From UBA7446 sp965657545 (lineage in GTDB: Bacteria > Bacteroidota > Bacteroidia > Flavobacteriales > Flavobacteriaceae): 64,000 nucleotides of DNA. Location: assembly GCA_965657545.1 (NCBI GenBank), contig CBFHOG010000005.1:42636-106635 (forward strand). The letters are read 5' to 3'. A program made the position numbers and the translations under genes. Positions 17,237-26,283 of this stretch are shown here, piece by piece (position 1 is the stretch's first letter; every line of letters begins with the position of its first letter). The notes beneath the pieces were generated by a model. That model worked only from the letters and a program-made list of their open reading frames with translations, searched no databases and was not told the DNA's origin.

Positions 17237-18577
17237 CTACCGCATAACCTTGGTTGGGAAAACCACCGGGCTTTCGTGGCCGTCAGTTCCAACGGCAGCT
17301 ACTCCAAACATATAATTATCAATGACAATTCCTTTTAAAGTGGTTTGGGTGTTCATACCAACAAACATGCTATTGTCCCACGTAGGGGATGTGGTGTCTC
17401 TCCAATAGACCTTGTATCCACGGAGGTTTTCAGAAATTGAGGGGCTCCATTGCAATTGGGTGTCTGGTTCAACCACACCACCAATAGCAAGCTCTTTGGG
17501 TGCTGCAGGTGCCCACGCCAAAGATGCTAATGTGATGGCATTTAGTGCGGTTAATTTGGCAGTATAGGCTGCGTTTACGCCAGATAATATATCACCATAG
17601 GCAATGCCGTTTTCGGTTCTAATATCTTGATGCTGCCGGTTGTAGTTTTCATGCGCTTCCATGATGCGAATACCAGCAAAACCAACGTCGTTAAATGGGC
17701 GGTGATGGCCGCCTCTGCCAAAGCGGTCCAAGCGGTAAATCAACATGGGATTCATTTCCGGCATATAGGTTTTAGTAGTCGTATATACATACCGTGCCAA
17801 TTGCCTAGAAATACCATCTACCTCGCCTCCATAAAAGCGGCGTTGCTTGCGCTCACGTTCTGTTTCTGTAGGGGGTGTGGGTTCAGAGAAAATACGAAAA
17901 CTACGGTTGTCAATCACACCATCAATACCTTCAATATTTCCAATCATATCATTGTTGAGTACACCAATAATTTCCCACTTGTTATCAAGTGCATATTGCG
18001 CCAAACCTTTTCCGCCATATAATCCTTGTTCTTCTCCAGAAAGACCTACATAAATAATGCTGTTTTCAAAGCTATACTTCGTTAATACCCGCGCCGCTTC
18101 AATGGCACCTGCCATCCCTGTGGCATTGTCATTTGCCCCCGGTGAATCCGAACTAAAGTTATTGGGATCGCTAACGCGCGAATCAATATCACCACTCATA
18201 ATAACATAACGGTTTGGATGTTTGGTGCCTCTTTGAATAGCCACAATATTATTGATCCAAACGCCTCGAGTAAGACGCGATCCGTCTGCGTCAAAATAGT
18301 TTTTTTGCTCAAAAACTTCAAGACAGTTTCCGCAGTCTGCACTTATTTTCTCAAACGATTTTTTAATCCATCTTCTTGCTGCTCCGATGCCTCTTGTTTG
18401 TGAAACGGTATCGCTAAGGGTGTGTCTTGTGCCAAAATTAGCAAGTGTTTCTACATCATTTATGATACGCGTTGCTGACACTGCATTTACTATATCATAC
18501 ATACGCAAATCTTGTTGCCCAAAGGCAAGGCTAACGCTAAAAAGAATGAAGCAAATGCGATACATTTTAAAAATCAT
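17237..18577 (-). CDS. Secreted M28-type metallopeptidase with Fn3-like domain
   Basis: A 446-residue exported protein: signal peptide (MYRICFILFSVSLAFGQ), an M28 aminopeptidase-type domain (~30-340) and a C-terminal fibronectin III-like domain (~350-446, ELAIGGVVEPDTQLQWSPS). Likely zinc ligands are D150 (GANDNATG), E182/E183 (SGEEQG), D210 (NNDMIG) and H317 (NRQHQD). The usual first ligand His is Asp here (D130 in SGDIDSR), which may weaken or change metal binding. Its start overlaps the end of the acyl-CoA dehydrogenase gene by 11 bases; an ATG four codons later would leave a 1-base gap. It is the last gene of the minus-strand fatty-acid cluster, although the function is unrelated. Confidence 0.85.
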   Translation of the reverse strand: MIFKMYRICFILFSVSLAFGQQDLRMYDIVNAVSATRIINDVETLANFGTRHTLSDTVSQTRGIGAARRWIKKSFEKISADCGNCLEVFEQKNYFDADGSRLTRGVWINNIVAIQRGTKHPNRYVIMSGDIDSRVSDPNNFSSDSPGANDNATGMAGAIEAARVLTKYSFENSIIYVGLSGEEQGLYGGKGLAQYALDNKWEIIGVLNNDMIGNIEGIDGVIDNRSFRIFSEPTPPTETERERKQRRFYGGEVDGISRQLARYVYTTTKTYMPEMNPMLIYRLDRFGRGGHHRPFNDVGFAGIRIMEAHENYNRQHQDIRTENGIAYGDILSGVNAAYTAKLTALNAITLASLAWAPAAPKELAIGGVVEPDTQLQWSPSISENLRGYKVYWRDTTSPTWDNSMFVGMNTQTTLKGIVIDNYMFGVAAVGTDGHESPVVFPTKVMR

Positions 18578-20369
18578 AACTATTATTTTCAGCCACCTTA
18601 TCGGCTACTTTATTACGTAATGCAATGACGTTAGGGTATTCAAAATACTTTGTGTAGCGCTTTAGTCCCATTAACAAAGCTTTTTGCTCGTCGCCTTCAG
18701 CAAATCCAAGAATGGCTTCACGTCCTTTTGCTGTGATTTTTTCTGTAGCTTGGTACAAATACAATTGACTCATAGCCACTTGGTAGGCTTGCGCCTCAGC
18801 ACCATAAATACCTACATTTTTCTCAGCACGCAAAACGGCAGATTCTGCCATATAAATTTCAATGAGGATATCAGCCACCGCCAATAATAATTGTTGGTGC
18901 TCCTCCAATTCAGTTCCGTATTTCTGTACGCCAGCTCCTGCAATCATCAAAAATACTTTTTTCAGATTCTTAAGTACGTGTTTTTCTTGACTTAGTGGAG
19001 CTGAAAAATCAGGAATAGCAAAATCGGGAATACCCAGTAATTCCTCGCCAACAGCTGTGGCAGGACCAATCAAATCCAACTGTCCTTTCATGGCTTTTTT
19101 AATCAGCATGCCAACGCTTAGCATACGATTGATTTCATTTGTTCCTTCGTAAATACGTGCAATTCGCGCATCGCGCCAGGCCGTTTCCATGGGTGCGTCT
19201 GCTGAAAAGCCCATACCCCCAAAAATCTGTACGCCCTCATCGGCAGTGCTTTGCATATGCTCCGAACACGCCACTTTTAAAATAGAACACTCAATAACGT
19301 ATTCTTCTACTCCTTTAAGTTCTGCTTCCTGATGGTTATTTCCCGCAGCATCACGAATGGCAATGCGGTCTTCAATGTCTTTTGCCGCGCGGTAACATGC
19401 CGATTCGCCCGCATATAAATTTGTAGCCATGGTAGCTAATTTTTGTTTGATAGCACCAAATTTAGCAATAGGCGTCTTAAACTGCACGCGCTGATTGGCA
19501 TAGGAAATAGCTTCGTTTATGGTACGGCGTTGTCCATCTAATGTAGCAACCGCCAACTTGATACGCCCAACGTTTAAGGCATTCATGGCAATTTTAAACC
19601 CATTCCCCCGCTCTGAAAGCATGTTTTCAACAGGTACTTTGGTGTCGCTAAAAAAGACCTGTCTGGTAGAGGAGGCATGAATGCCAAGCTTCTTTTCTTC
19701 TTCGCCCATGCTAATGCCATTTTCTGGATCATTAGGCACTATAAATCCTGTGATGTTCTTGTCGTCTTCAATACGAGCAAAAACAATCATTAAATCAGCA
19801 TAGCCAGCATTCGAAATCCATATTTTCTGTCCCGAAATAAGGTAGTGTGAACCGTCTTCTGAAAGTACAGCTTTAGTTTTTCCGCTATTCGCATCTGAAC
19901 CTGCAGTAGGCTCTGTCAAGCAATAACATCCAATCCATTCTCCCGATGCTAGTTTGGGCACATATTTGTTCTTTTGCTCTTCGTTTCCATACAGTACAAT
20001 AGGCATGGTGCCAATTCCAGTATGCGCACCAAATGCCGTGGACAATGAACCTGATGCGCCGGACATATATTCGCATACTAACATGGTATCTACAAAGCCC
20101 ATTCCCAATCCGCCGTAGGCTTCGGGAACGCTAACACCCAAAAAGCCCATTTCGCCAATTTTACGCATGAGTTCGAAAGTGTAGTCATAATCTTTGCTTT
20201 CGAAACGCTCGCGTGCTGGCCATACATCTCGGTCAACAAACTCCTGAACGGCTTCACGCATCATGCGCTGCTCTTCGTTAAATTCTTCTGGGGTAAATAC
20301 ATCTGCGGCTTGCGTTTCTTGTAAAATAAACGCACCTCCTCTTGTTAGTTTTCGTTCTATTGTTTCCAT
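18567..20369 (-). CDS. Acyl-CoA dehydrogenase
   Basis: An FAD enzyme catalysing the first step of beta-oxidation (acyl-CoA to trans-2-enoyl-CoA). Residues ~25-400 form the acyl-CoA dehydrogenase fold: EAYGGLGMGFVDTM, CYCLTEPTAGSDANSGKTKA, GQKIWISNAGYADLMIVFAR and MGFSADAPMETAWRDARIARIYEGTNEI. A C-terminal extension of ~170 residues makes it 600 residues, as in the long bacterial type. It is preceded by the thiolase and the FadB-like gene on the same strand, so all beta-oxidation steps are encoded together. Confidence 0.95.
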   Translation of the reverse strand: METIERKLTRGGAFILQETQAADVFTPEEFNEEQRMMREAVQEFVDRDVWPARERFESKDYDYTFELMRKIGEMGFLGVSVPEAYGGLGMGFVDTMLVCEYMSGASGSLSTAFGAHTGIGTMPIVLYGNEEQKNKYVPKLASGEWIGCYCLTEPTAGSDANSGKTKAVLSEDGSHYLISGQKIWISNAGYADLMIVFARIEDDKNITGFIVPNDPENGISMGEEEKKLGIHASSTRQVFFSDTKVPVENMLSERGNGFKIAMNALNVGRIKLAVATLDGQRRTINEAISYANQRVQFKTPIAKFGAIKQKLATMATNLYAGESACYRAAKDIEDRIAIRDAAGNNHQEAELKGVEEYVIECSILKVACSEHMQSTADEGVQIFGGMGFSADAPMETAWRDARIARIYEGTNEINRMLSVGMLIKKAMKGQLDLIGPATAVGEELLGIPDFAIPDFSAPLSQEKHVLKNLKKVFLMIAGAGVQKYGTELEEHQQLLLAVADILIEIYMAESAVLRAEKNVGIYGAEAQAYQVAMSQLYLYQATEKITAKGREAILGFAEGDEQKALLMGLKRYTKYFEYPNVIALRNKVADKVAENNSYDF

Positions 20370-20377
20370 AGCTTTAT

Positions 20378-21556
20378 TTATAATCGTTCAAAAATTCCTG
20401 CGGCACCTTGTCCTGTACCCACACACATGGTTACCATGCCGTATTTGTTATTTCTCTTTTTCATTTCGTCAAAAAGCTGCACCGAAAGCTTCGTTCCCGT
20501 ACACCCTAGTGGATGTCCAAGAGCAATTGCGCCACCATTTACGTTAATGATATCTGGATTTAATCCCAATGTTCTTATAACAGCCAGCGACTGTGAAGCA
20601 AAGGCTTCGTTTAGCTCAAATAGCTCTATATCTTCTTGTTTCATTCCCGCTTGTTTCAGCGCTTTTGGAATAGCAGCTATTGGTCCAATTCCCATAATAC
20701 GTGGCGGAACGCCTGCAGCGGCATAGCTCACCATTCGGGCAATGGGTGTAACCCCCAATTCTTTTACCATGTCTTCGCTCATCACCAAAACCATAGCAGC
20801 ACCGTCGCTTGTTTGCGACGCATTTCCAGCTGTAACAGAACCGCCATCTGCAAAAACGGGACGTAATTTAGCCAGTCTTTCTATAGCGGTATCGGCGCGC
20901 GGGCCCTCATCGGTATCCACCACATAGTTTCGTGTTTTTTTGGTGTTGCCTTCGAGATAAGTTTCTTCAATATTTATGGGAACAATTTGGTCTTTAAATG
21001 CACCACTTTCAATGGCTTTTAGTGCTTTTTGATGCGATGCATAGGAAAAGGCGTCTTGATCTTCGCGAGAGATTTGGTATTCTTTGGCTACCGCTTCGGC
21101 AGTAAGTCCCATGCCCCAATAGTAATCTTCTTTTCCTTTTTTTACGATTTCATAATCCGGAACGGGCTTATATCCACCAAACGGAATAAAACTCATACTT
21201 TCCGATCCACCTGCAATAATGCATTCTGCCATTCCTGATTGAATTTTGGCAGTTGCCATTGCAATCGTTTCTAGGCCAGAGGCACAGTATCGATTAACGG
21301 TTACGCCAGGAACTTCATCGGTTTCTAGGCCCATTAGCGATATGAGTCGCGCCATATTTAAGCCTTGTTCGGCCTCGGGCATGGCGTTTCCAACAATCAC
21401 ATCGTCTATGCGTTTTTTATCTAATTCTGGAATAGAGCTCATAAGATGTGCAACGGTTTCTGCTGCGAGTTCGTCTGGTCGCTTAAAGCGAAATAGACCT
21501 CGTGGTGCTTTACCAACTGCGGTACGATAGGCTCGAACGATATATGCGGTTTTCAT
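20378..21556 (-). CDS. fadA: Acetyl-CoA acyltransferase (3-ketoacyl-CoA thiolase)
   Basis: Thiolase cleaves 3-ketoacyl-CoA to acetyl-CoA and a shortened acyl-CoA. The 392-residue protein has the nucleophilic Cys in NRYCASGLETIAMA, the GGSESMS segment, NVNGGAIALGHPLGCTGTKL and the second catalytic Cys in MVTMCVGTGQGAAGIFE. It lies two bases after the FadB-like gene and eight bases before the acyl-CoA dehydrogenase gene. The degradative FadA role is inferred from the neighbours. Confidence 0.95.
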   Translation of the reverse strand: MKTAYIVRAYRTAVGKAPRGLFRFKRPDELAAETVAHLMSSIPELDKKRIDDVIVGNAMPEAEQGLNMARLISLMGLETDEVPGVTVNRYCASGLETIAMATAKIQSGMAECIIAGGSESMSFIPFGGYKPVPDYEIVKKGKEDYYWGMGLTAEAVAKEYQISREDQDAFSYASHQKALKAIESGAFKDQIVPINIEETYLEGNTKKTRNYVVDTDEGPRADTAIERLAKLRPVFADGGSVTAGNASQTSDGAAMVLVMSEDMVKELGVTPIARMVSYAAAGVPPRIMGIGPIAAIPKALKQAGMKQEDIELFELNEAFASQSLAVIRTLGLNPDIINVNGGAIALGHPLGCTGTKLSVQLFDEMKKRNNKYGMVTMCVGTGQGAAGIFERL

Positions 21557-21558
21557 AA

Positions 21559-23961
21559 TTAGTTTCTTAAAGGTTTACCTGTTTTTAGCATATGTTGAAT
21601 GCGTTCTAATGTTTTTCTTTCAGCACAAAGCGATAAAAAAGCCTCACGCTCGATGTCCAACAAATAGCGCTCGCTCACTTTTGTAGCTTGCGACAAATCG
21701 CCACCTGCCATGACATAGGCTAGTTTGTTGGCGATTTTTTGGTCGTGTTCAGAAATGTATCGTCCAGCTTCCATGCTATCTGTTCCAACCAAAAACATTC
21801 CCAATGCTTGTTTTCCAAGTACTTTAATATCTGTGCGTTGTATTGGTTGTGTGTAACCGCGTTGCGCCATCAAAAGGGCTTCTTGTTTGGCAATGCTCAA
21901 TTGACGTTTGCTGTCTATGACAACTGTATCTTTTCCATTTTGAAGCACACCAATATCAAATGCCTCGTATGCCGAGGTAGCTACTTTTGCCATACCAATA
22001 GCGAGGAAATATTCTTGTAAGACATTAAGCTCAACATCATTTTTACGGAAAGTATCGGCAGCTCGAAGTGTCATTTCTTTTGATCCACCACCCCCTGGAA
22101 TAACGCCAACACCAAACTCCACGAGTCCAATGTAGGTTTCTGCAGCAGCAACCACTTTATCTGCATGCATGGAAAGTTCACAACCCCCGCCAAGTGCTAG
22201 ACCATGTGGCGCAGCTACCGTGGGAATACTCGAGTAACGCATGCGCATCATGGTATCTTGAAAGTATTTTATTGCCATATTGAGCTCATCGTATTCTTGC
22301 TCTACAGCCATCATAAAAATCATCCCCAAGTTGGCACCCGCTGAAAAATTAGCCCCATTATTTCCAACAACAACACCCTCATAGCCTGCCTCTGCCAAAT
22401 CAATTCCTTTATTGATGCCTTGTAAAACACCTGCACCAATGGTATTCATTTTGGAGTGAAATTCGATGTTTAGAATGCCATCGCCTATGTCAATAACCGA
22501 GCATTCTTTGTTTTGCCAAATCGTTTTATTTTCTCTGACATTGTCTAAAATAATAAAGGCATCCTGACCAGGAATTGGAACAAATGTTGCCTTGCCAATA
22601 TTGTAATAATGCTTTTTGTTCGCCTCAAGTTTATAAAAGCAATCTTCTTTTGCAGCAAGTGTTTCAATCCAAGGGGCAACTGGGTGTCCAGCTTCTTTTA
22701 TAAGTTCAATTCCTTTGGCCAATCCAACAGCATCCCAAAGCTCAAATGGTCCGTGCTCCCAGCCGAAACCAGCTTTCATGGCTTCATCAATATGAAATAA
22801 TTCATCCGCAATCTCGGGAATTCTAAACTGCACATAGGCAAAGGTTTCGCCAAGAACTTTTCTATAAAATGCAGCTGCTTTATCATTGCCGCTTATTAAT
22901 ATAGGAAAACGGTCTGCAACACGCTCAACTGTTTTTGTTTTTTCAAGTGTAGCAAACGAAGCCTTCTTTTTGGATCTGTACGTCATGTTATCCAAATCCA
23001 ACACTTGAATCTCCGACTTTCCGTCTTTGTTTTTTATTTTTTTATAGAATCCTTGCCCGGTTTTACTGCCTAACCATTTTTCATCCATCATTTTTTGGAT
23101 AAAATCAGGTAATGTAAAAACATCATGTCGCTCATCGTCAGGGCAGTTTTCATGCAGCCCGTTGGCAACATGAACAAGCGTGTCTAGACCTACCACATCA
23201 ACCGTTCTGAATGTAGCAGATTTTGGACGTCCCATTACAGGACCTGTAAGTTTATCTACTTCCTCTACCGTAAGCCCCATGGGTTTCATTTGATGGAACA
23301 AACTCTGAATACAAAAAATCCCTATGCGATTTCCAATAAACGCGGGGGTGTCTTTTGCCAAAACGGATACTTTTCCTAAAAACCGGCTTCCGTAATCCAT
23401 TAAGAAATCCACAACTTCTGGTTTGCAATTTGGTCCAGGAACCACTTCAAATAGTTTTAAGTAGCGCGGCGGATTAAAAAAGTGCGTCACCGTAAAGTGC
23501 TGCTGAAAATCTTCTGATCTTCCTTCGTTCATAAACTTGATTGGAATTCCAGATGTATTTGAACTCACAAGTGTTCCAGGTGTGCGGAATTTTTCCACTT
23601 GTTCAAACACGATTTTTTTAATGTCTAATCGCTCTACGACTACTTCAATAATCCAATCTACATCAGCAATTTTAGACATATCGTCTTCAAAATTTCCTGT
23701 AGAGATACGTTCTTTAAATGCAGCGTGATAGAGTGGGGCAGGCTTGCTTTTAATGGCTTTTATCAGGTTTTCATTTACAATGCGATTGCGCACTTGGGTA
23801 TGTGAGGTGTCCAAACCTTTTGCTTTTTCAGCATCGTTTGGTTCTTTTGGAACTATATCCAAAAGCAACACCTCAGCTCCGATATTGGCAAAATGACATG
23901 CTATGCCAGCACCCATAATTCCGGAACCTAAAACAGCAACTTTATTAATTCTTCTTTTCAT
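21559..23961 (-). CDS. fadB: 3-hydroxyacyl-CoA dehydrogenase/enoyl-CoA hydratase fusion (FadB-like)
   Basis: A bifunctional beta-oxidation enzyme of 800 residues. Here the 3-hydroxyacyl-CoA dehydrogenase part comes first (NAD motif VAVLGSGIMGAGIACHFAN, then NTSGIPIKF, THFFNPPRYLKLFEVVPG and KDTPAFIGNRIG) and the enoyl-CoA hydratase part last (~480-680: NNGANFSAGANLGM, PHGLALGGGCELSMHADKVV, GVIPGGGGSKEMTLR). This is the reverse of E. coli FadB and is usual in Bacteroidota. It lies five bases after the MarR gene and two before the thiolase, so the whole set should be one operon. Confidence 0.95.
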   Translation of the reverse strand: MKRRINKVAVLGSGIMGAGIACHFANIGAEVLLLDIVPKEPNDAEKAKGLDTSHTQVRNRIVNENLIKAIKSKPAPLYHAAFKERISTGNFEDDMSKIADVDWIIEVVVERLDIKKIVFEQVEKFRTPGTLVSSNTSGIPIKFMNEGRSEDFQQHFTVTHFFNPPRYLKLFEVVPGPNCKPEVVDFLMDYGSRFLGKVSVLAKDTPAFIGNRIGIFCIQSLFHQMKPMGLTVEEVDKLTGPVMGRPKSATFRTVDVVGLDTLVHVANGLHENCPDDERHDVFTLPDFIQKMMDEKWLGSKTGQGFYKKIKNKDGKSEIQVLDLDNMTYRSKKKASFATLEKTKTVERVADRFPILISGNDKAAAFYRKVLGETFAYVQFRIPEIADELFHIDEAMKAGFGWEHGPFELWDAVGLAKGIELIKEAGHPVAPWIETLAAKEDCFYKLEANKKHYYNIGKATFVPIPGQDAFIILDNVRENKTIWQNKECSVIDIGDGILNIEFHSKMNTIGAGVLQGINKGIDLAEAGYEGVVVGNNGANFSAGANLGMIFMMAVEQEYDELNMAIKYFQDTMMRMRYSSIPTVAAPHGLALGGGCELSMHADKVVAAAETYIGLVEFGVGVIPGGGGSKEMTLRAADTFRKNDVELNVLQEYFLAIGMAKVATSAYEAFDIGVLQNGKDTVVIDSKRQLSIAKQEALLMAQRGYTQPIQRTDIKVLGKQALGMFLVGTDSMEAGRYISEHDQKIANKLAYVMAGGDLSQATKVSERYLLDIEREAFLSLCAERKTLERIQHMLKTGKPLRN

Positions 23962-23966
23962 TTGTT

Positions 23967-24407
23967 TTAGATTTTTTTTGATTGGATAAGTTCAATGATG
24001 GTTTCGGAAACTTCTCTAAAGGCTTCAATTTTCTTTTCACCAACCCGCTCTTCAATTTCCTTATTAAATTGTAGTACTAGTGATTTTGACAAATCTCTTT
24101 TTTCTAGCCCTAACGGGGTAAGTTTGAGTAATACACTGCGGCCGTCTTCTGGATTCGGCACACGTTCAATAAGTTTTTTTTCTTCGAGTGTTTTCAGAGT
24201 TCTCGATAAGCTTGTTGCTTCCATTCCCATTTTAGGGGCAATGGCCGTAGAAGGAGTTCCATGAACTGGATCTATGGATAGCAATGCAAATCCAGTTGCC
24301 ATGGTGGTATCGTATTTTGATGCCTGTTCGTTGTACATTTTGGCAATAGCTTGCCAGGTCGCACGATATAGTGCGTCAATTGTTGGGTATGAAGTGGTTA
24401 CTAGCAT
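23967..24407 (-). CDS. MarR-family transcriptional regulator
   Basis: A 146-residue winged-helix repressor. The DNA-binding part is TPSTAIAPKMGMEATSLSRTLKTLEEKKLIERVPNPEDGRSVLLKLTPLG; the rest is helices for dimerisation. As the first gene of the beta-oxidation operon it probably controls it, perhaps sensing an acyl-CoA or fatty acid. The ATG giving MLVTTSYPTIDALYR was chosen because a perfect -7 element ends four bases upstream of it; a GTG ten codons upstream falls inside the inverted repeat. Family firm; target and ligand inferred. Confidence 0.9.
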   Translation of the reverse strand: MLVTTSYPTIDALYRATWQAIAKMYNEQASKYDTTMATGFALLSIDPVHGTPSTAIAPKMGMEATSLSRTLKTLEEKKLIERVPNPEDGRSVLLKLTPLGLEKRDLSKSLVLQFNKEIEERVGEKKIEAFREVSETIIELIQSKKI

Positions 24408-24411
24408 ACCC

Positions 24412-24419
24412 CAAACATA
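24412..24419 (-). promoter_or_regulatory. -7 element of MarR/beta-oxidation operon (leaderless type)
   Basis: TATGTTTG on the minus strand is a perfect TAnnTTTG, four bases before the MarR ATG. It lies directly beside the inverted repeat, which would cover the promoter spacer. Confidence 0.65.
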
Positions 24420-24421
24420 CA

Positions 24422-24451
24422 AAAAAATACTATGCACGCATAGTATTTTTT
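24422..24451. promoter_or_regulatory. Perfect inverted repeat, likely MarR operator
   Basis: Two 14-bp arms (AAAAAATACTATGC and GCATAGTATTTTTT) are separated by the dinucleotide AC. The core ATACTATGC-N2-GCATAGTAT has the size and dyad symmetry of MarR operators, and it sits just upstream of the -7 element of the MarR gene, where a bound dimer would block RNA polymerase. It also overlaps the stop codon of the upstream acyl-CoA ligase gene and ends in T6, so it could serve as a weak terminator too; the 2-base spacer favours the operator reading. Confidence 0.7.
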
Positions 24452-26222
24452 ATAAATCGTAAATGGAATTAAAAAGCGTTTGGTATTTTTCTCTAATGCT
24501 TTTGCGTTTGAGTTTCATTGTAGGCGTTAGATGTCCATCCTCAACAGACCACACATCATCAGTGATTCTAATTTCTTTAATTTTTTCCCATTGCCCAAAC
24601 CGTTCGTTGATTTCATTCACTTCATTCAATATTTTTTCATGAACTTTTTTATTGTGGCTCCAAGATTCATTTTTTGCCTGTGCAATACCATGTTTTGAAG
24701 CCCATGCTTCAACAGTTTCAATATTGGGTTGAATAAGTGCTGCAGGGAATTTTTGTCCCTCCCCAATTACCATGATTTGGTCTATAAACGTAGATTGTTT
24801 CATGGCATTTTCAATCACTTGTGGCGCAATGTATTTCCCTCCCGAGGTTTTGAACATTTCTTTTTTTCTGTCGGTGATTTTAAGAAAACCATCGGCATCA
24901 ATTACTCCTATATCCCCTGTGTGGAAAAAGCCGTCTTTGAGTACTTCATCCGTTTTTTCTTGGTCTTTATAATATCCTAACATGATATTTGGACCCTTGC
25001 ACAAAATTTCTCCGTCCTCAGCTATTTTTACGGTAACCCCATCAAGAACGGGACCTACAGAACCAATACGCATTTGTCCATTTCGCATATCATTTACAGA
25101 AATTACTGGAGAAGTTTCTGTAAGTCCGTAACCCTCTGCAACGGTCATCCCAGCTGCGGTAAATACACGTGCCAACCTAGGTTGCAGTGCCGCACTTCCA
25201 GAGGCAATTAATTCAAGGTTTCCTCCCAAGGCTTCTTTCCATTTACTAAAAATAAGTTTTCTGGCAATTTTAAGTTGCAACTCGTACCACAAACCGTTTT
25301 GTCCATATGGTTCATAACGAAGTCCCAAATCTACCGCCCAATAAAATAGTTTTTGTTTGATGCCCGAAAGTTCTGCTCCGCGCGCATATATTTTATCGTA
25401 TAATTTTTCAAGAAGTCGAGGTACTGCAGTCATGACAATAGGGTTTACTTCCTTGAGATTATCCCCTATGGTTTCTAATGACTCAGCAAAATAAATTCTT
25501 GTTCCAGAATATACATATAAGTACAATAGCATACGCTCATAGATATGGCAAAGTGGTAAAAAACTCAACGATTTTGCCTCACCGTAAGTAAGTGGAAGAC
25601 GTTTTTGGCTGGCAATAACATTCGTTACAATATTATTATGGCTCAGCATAACCCCTTTTGGTTTTCCCGTCGTTCCAGAGGTGTAAATAATGGTCGCTAA
25701 ATCTTCGGATTTGATATTCGATTTTCTGGTTTTAATTTCGTCCGTTTGTGCTTTGGTAGGTTTTTTTGAAAGGATTGATTTGAAATGATCACATCCCTTA
25801 ATTTTATCAAAACTATACACCCCTTTTAGGTTTGCACATTGCGATTCAATTGCGCGGACTTTATCTAAAACTTCTTGGTCTGAGACAAAACAATATGTTG
25901 CCTCAGCGTGGTTTAGAATGTAGGCGTAGTCTTCAGACGAGATAGTAGGGTAAATAGGAATATTTATTGCTCCAATTTGAGACATGCCAAAATCTGCTAA
26001 TACCCACTCGGTACGGTTTGTTGAAGAAATTATAGCAATTTTATCTCCTGCTTTAACGCCCAAGCTTAGCAAACCTGCACTACATCTGTCACCTTGTTCT
26101 TTTACTTTTTTTGTTGAAAAACCAACCCATTTTCCGTTTACTTTTGAGTTTACGGCATTGTCTAGCGAGCGATGCTCGGACATTAAATCAATAAAATCAA
26201 AAAGTCTTTTAGGTGTTTCCAT
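24450..26222 (-). CDS. Long-chain fatty acid--CoA ligase
   Basis: An AMP-forming acyl-CoA synthetase that activates fatty acids with CoA, feeding the beta-oxidation genes next to it. Motifs: IIYTSGTTGKPKGVMLSHNN (P-loop), AEGYGLTETSPVISVND, FFHTGDIGVIDADGFL and ITDRKKEMFKTSGGKYIAPQ. I chose the ATG giving METPKRLFDFIDLM (590 residues); an in-frame ATG 33 bases upstream is possible. The MarR operator overlaps its end. Chain-length preference cannot be read from sequence. Confidence 0.93.
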   Translation of the reverse strand: METPKRLFDFIDLMSEHRSLDNAVNSKVNGKWVGFSTKKVKEQGDRCSAGLLSLGVKAGDKIAIISSTNRTEWVLADFGMSQIGAINIPIYPTISSEDYAYILNHAEATYCFVSDQEVLDKVRAIESQCANLKGVYSFDKIKGCDHFKSILSKKPTKAQTDEIKTRKSNIKSEDLATIIYTSGTTGKPKGVMLSHNNIVTNVIASQKRLPLTYGEAKSLSFLPLCHIYERMLLYLYVYSGTRIYFAESLETIGDNLKEVNPIVMTAVPRLLEKLYDKIYARGAELSGIKQKLFYWAVDLGLRYEPYGQNGLWYELQLKIARKLIFSKWKEALGGNLELIASGSAALQPRLARVFTAAGMTVAEGYGLTETSPVISVNDMRNGQMRIGSVGPVLDGVTVKIAEDGEILCKGPNIMLGYYKDQEKTDEVLKDGFFHTGDIGVIDADGFLKITDRKKEMFKTSGGKYIAPQVIENAMKQSTFIDQIMVIGEGQKFPAALIQPNIETVEAWASKHGIAQAKNESWSHNKKVHEKILNEVNEINERFGQWEKIKEIRITDDVWSVEDGHLTPTMKLKRKSIREKYQTLFNSIYDL

Positions 26223-26240
26223 ATGTGTTATCTTAATGCG

Positions 26241-26255
26241 TTGGCAAAAAGCCAA
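26241..26255. repeat. Inverted repeat upstream of acyl-CoA ligase
   Basis: TTGGC-AAAAA-GCCAA lies 18 bases upstream of the ligase start, in the 61-base gap after purL. There is no T-run after it on the minus strand, so it is not a good terminator; it may be a regulator site for the ligase gene or chance. Confidence 0.35.
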
Positions 26256-26283
26256 TAGTCAAAAAAACGATATTTTTTTGATT

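Noticed and set aside
24422..24451. Inverted repeat as a plain rho-independent terminator of the acyl-CoA ligase
   Set aside because: A two-base spacer and AT-rich stem make a poor hairpin, and its place beside a perfect promoter of a MarR gene fits an operator better; a minor terminator role is not excluded.
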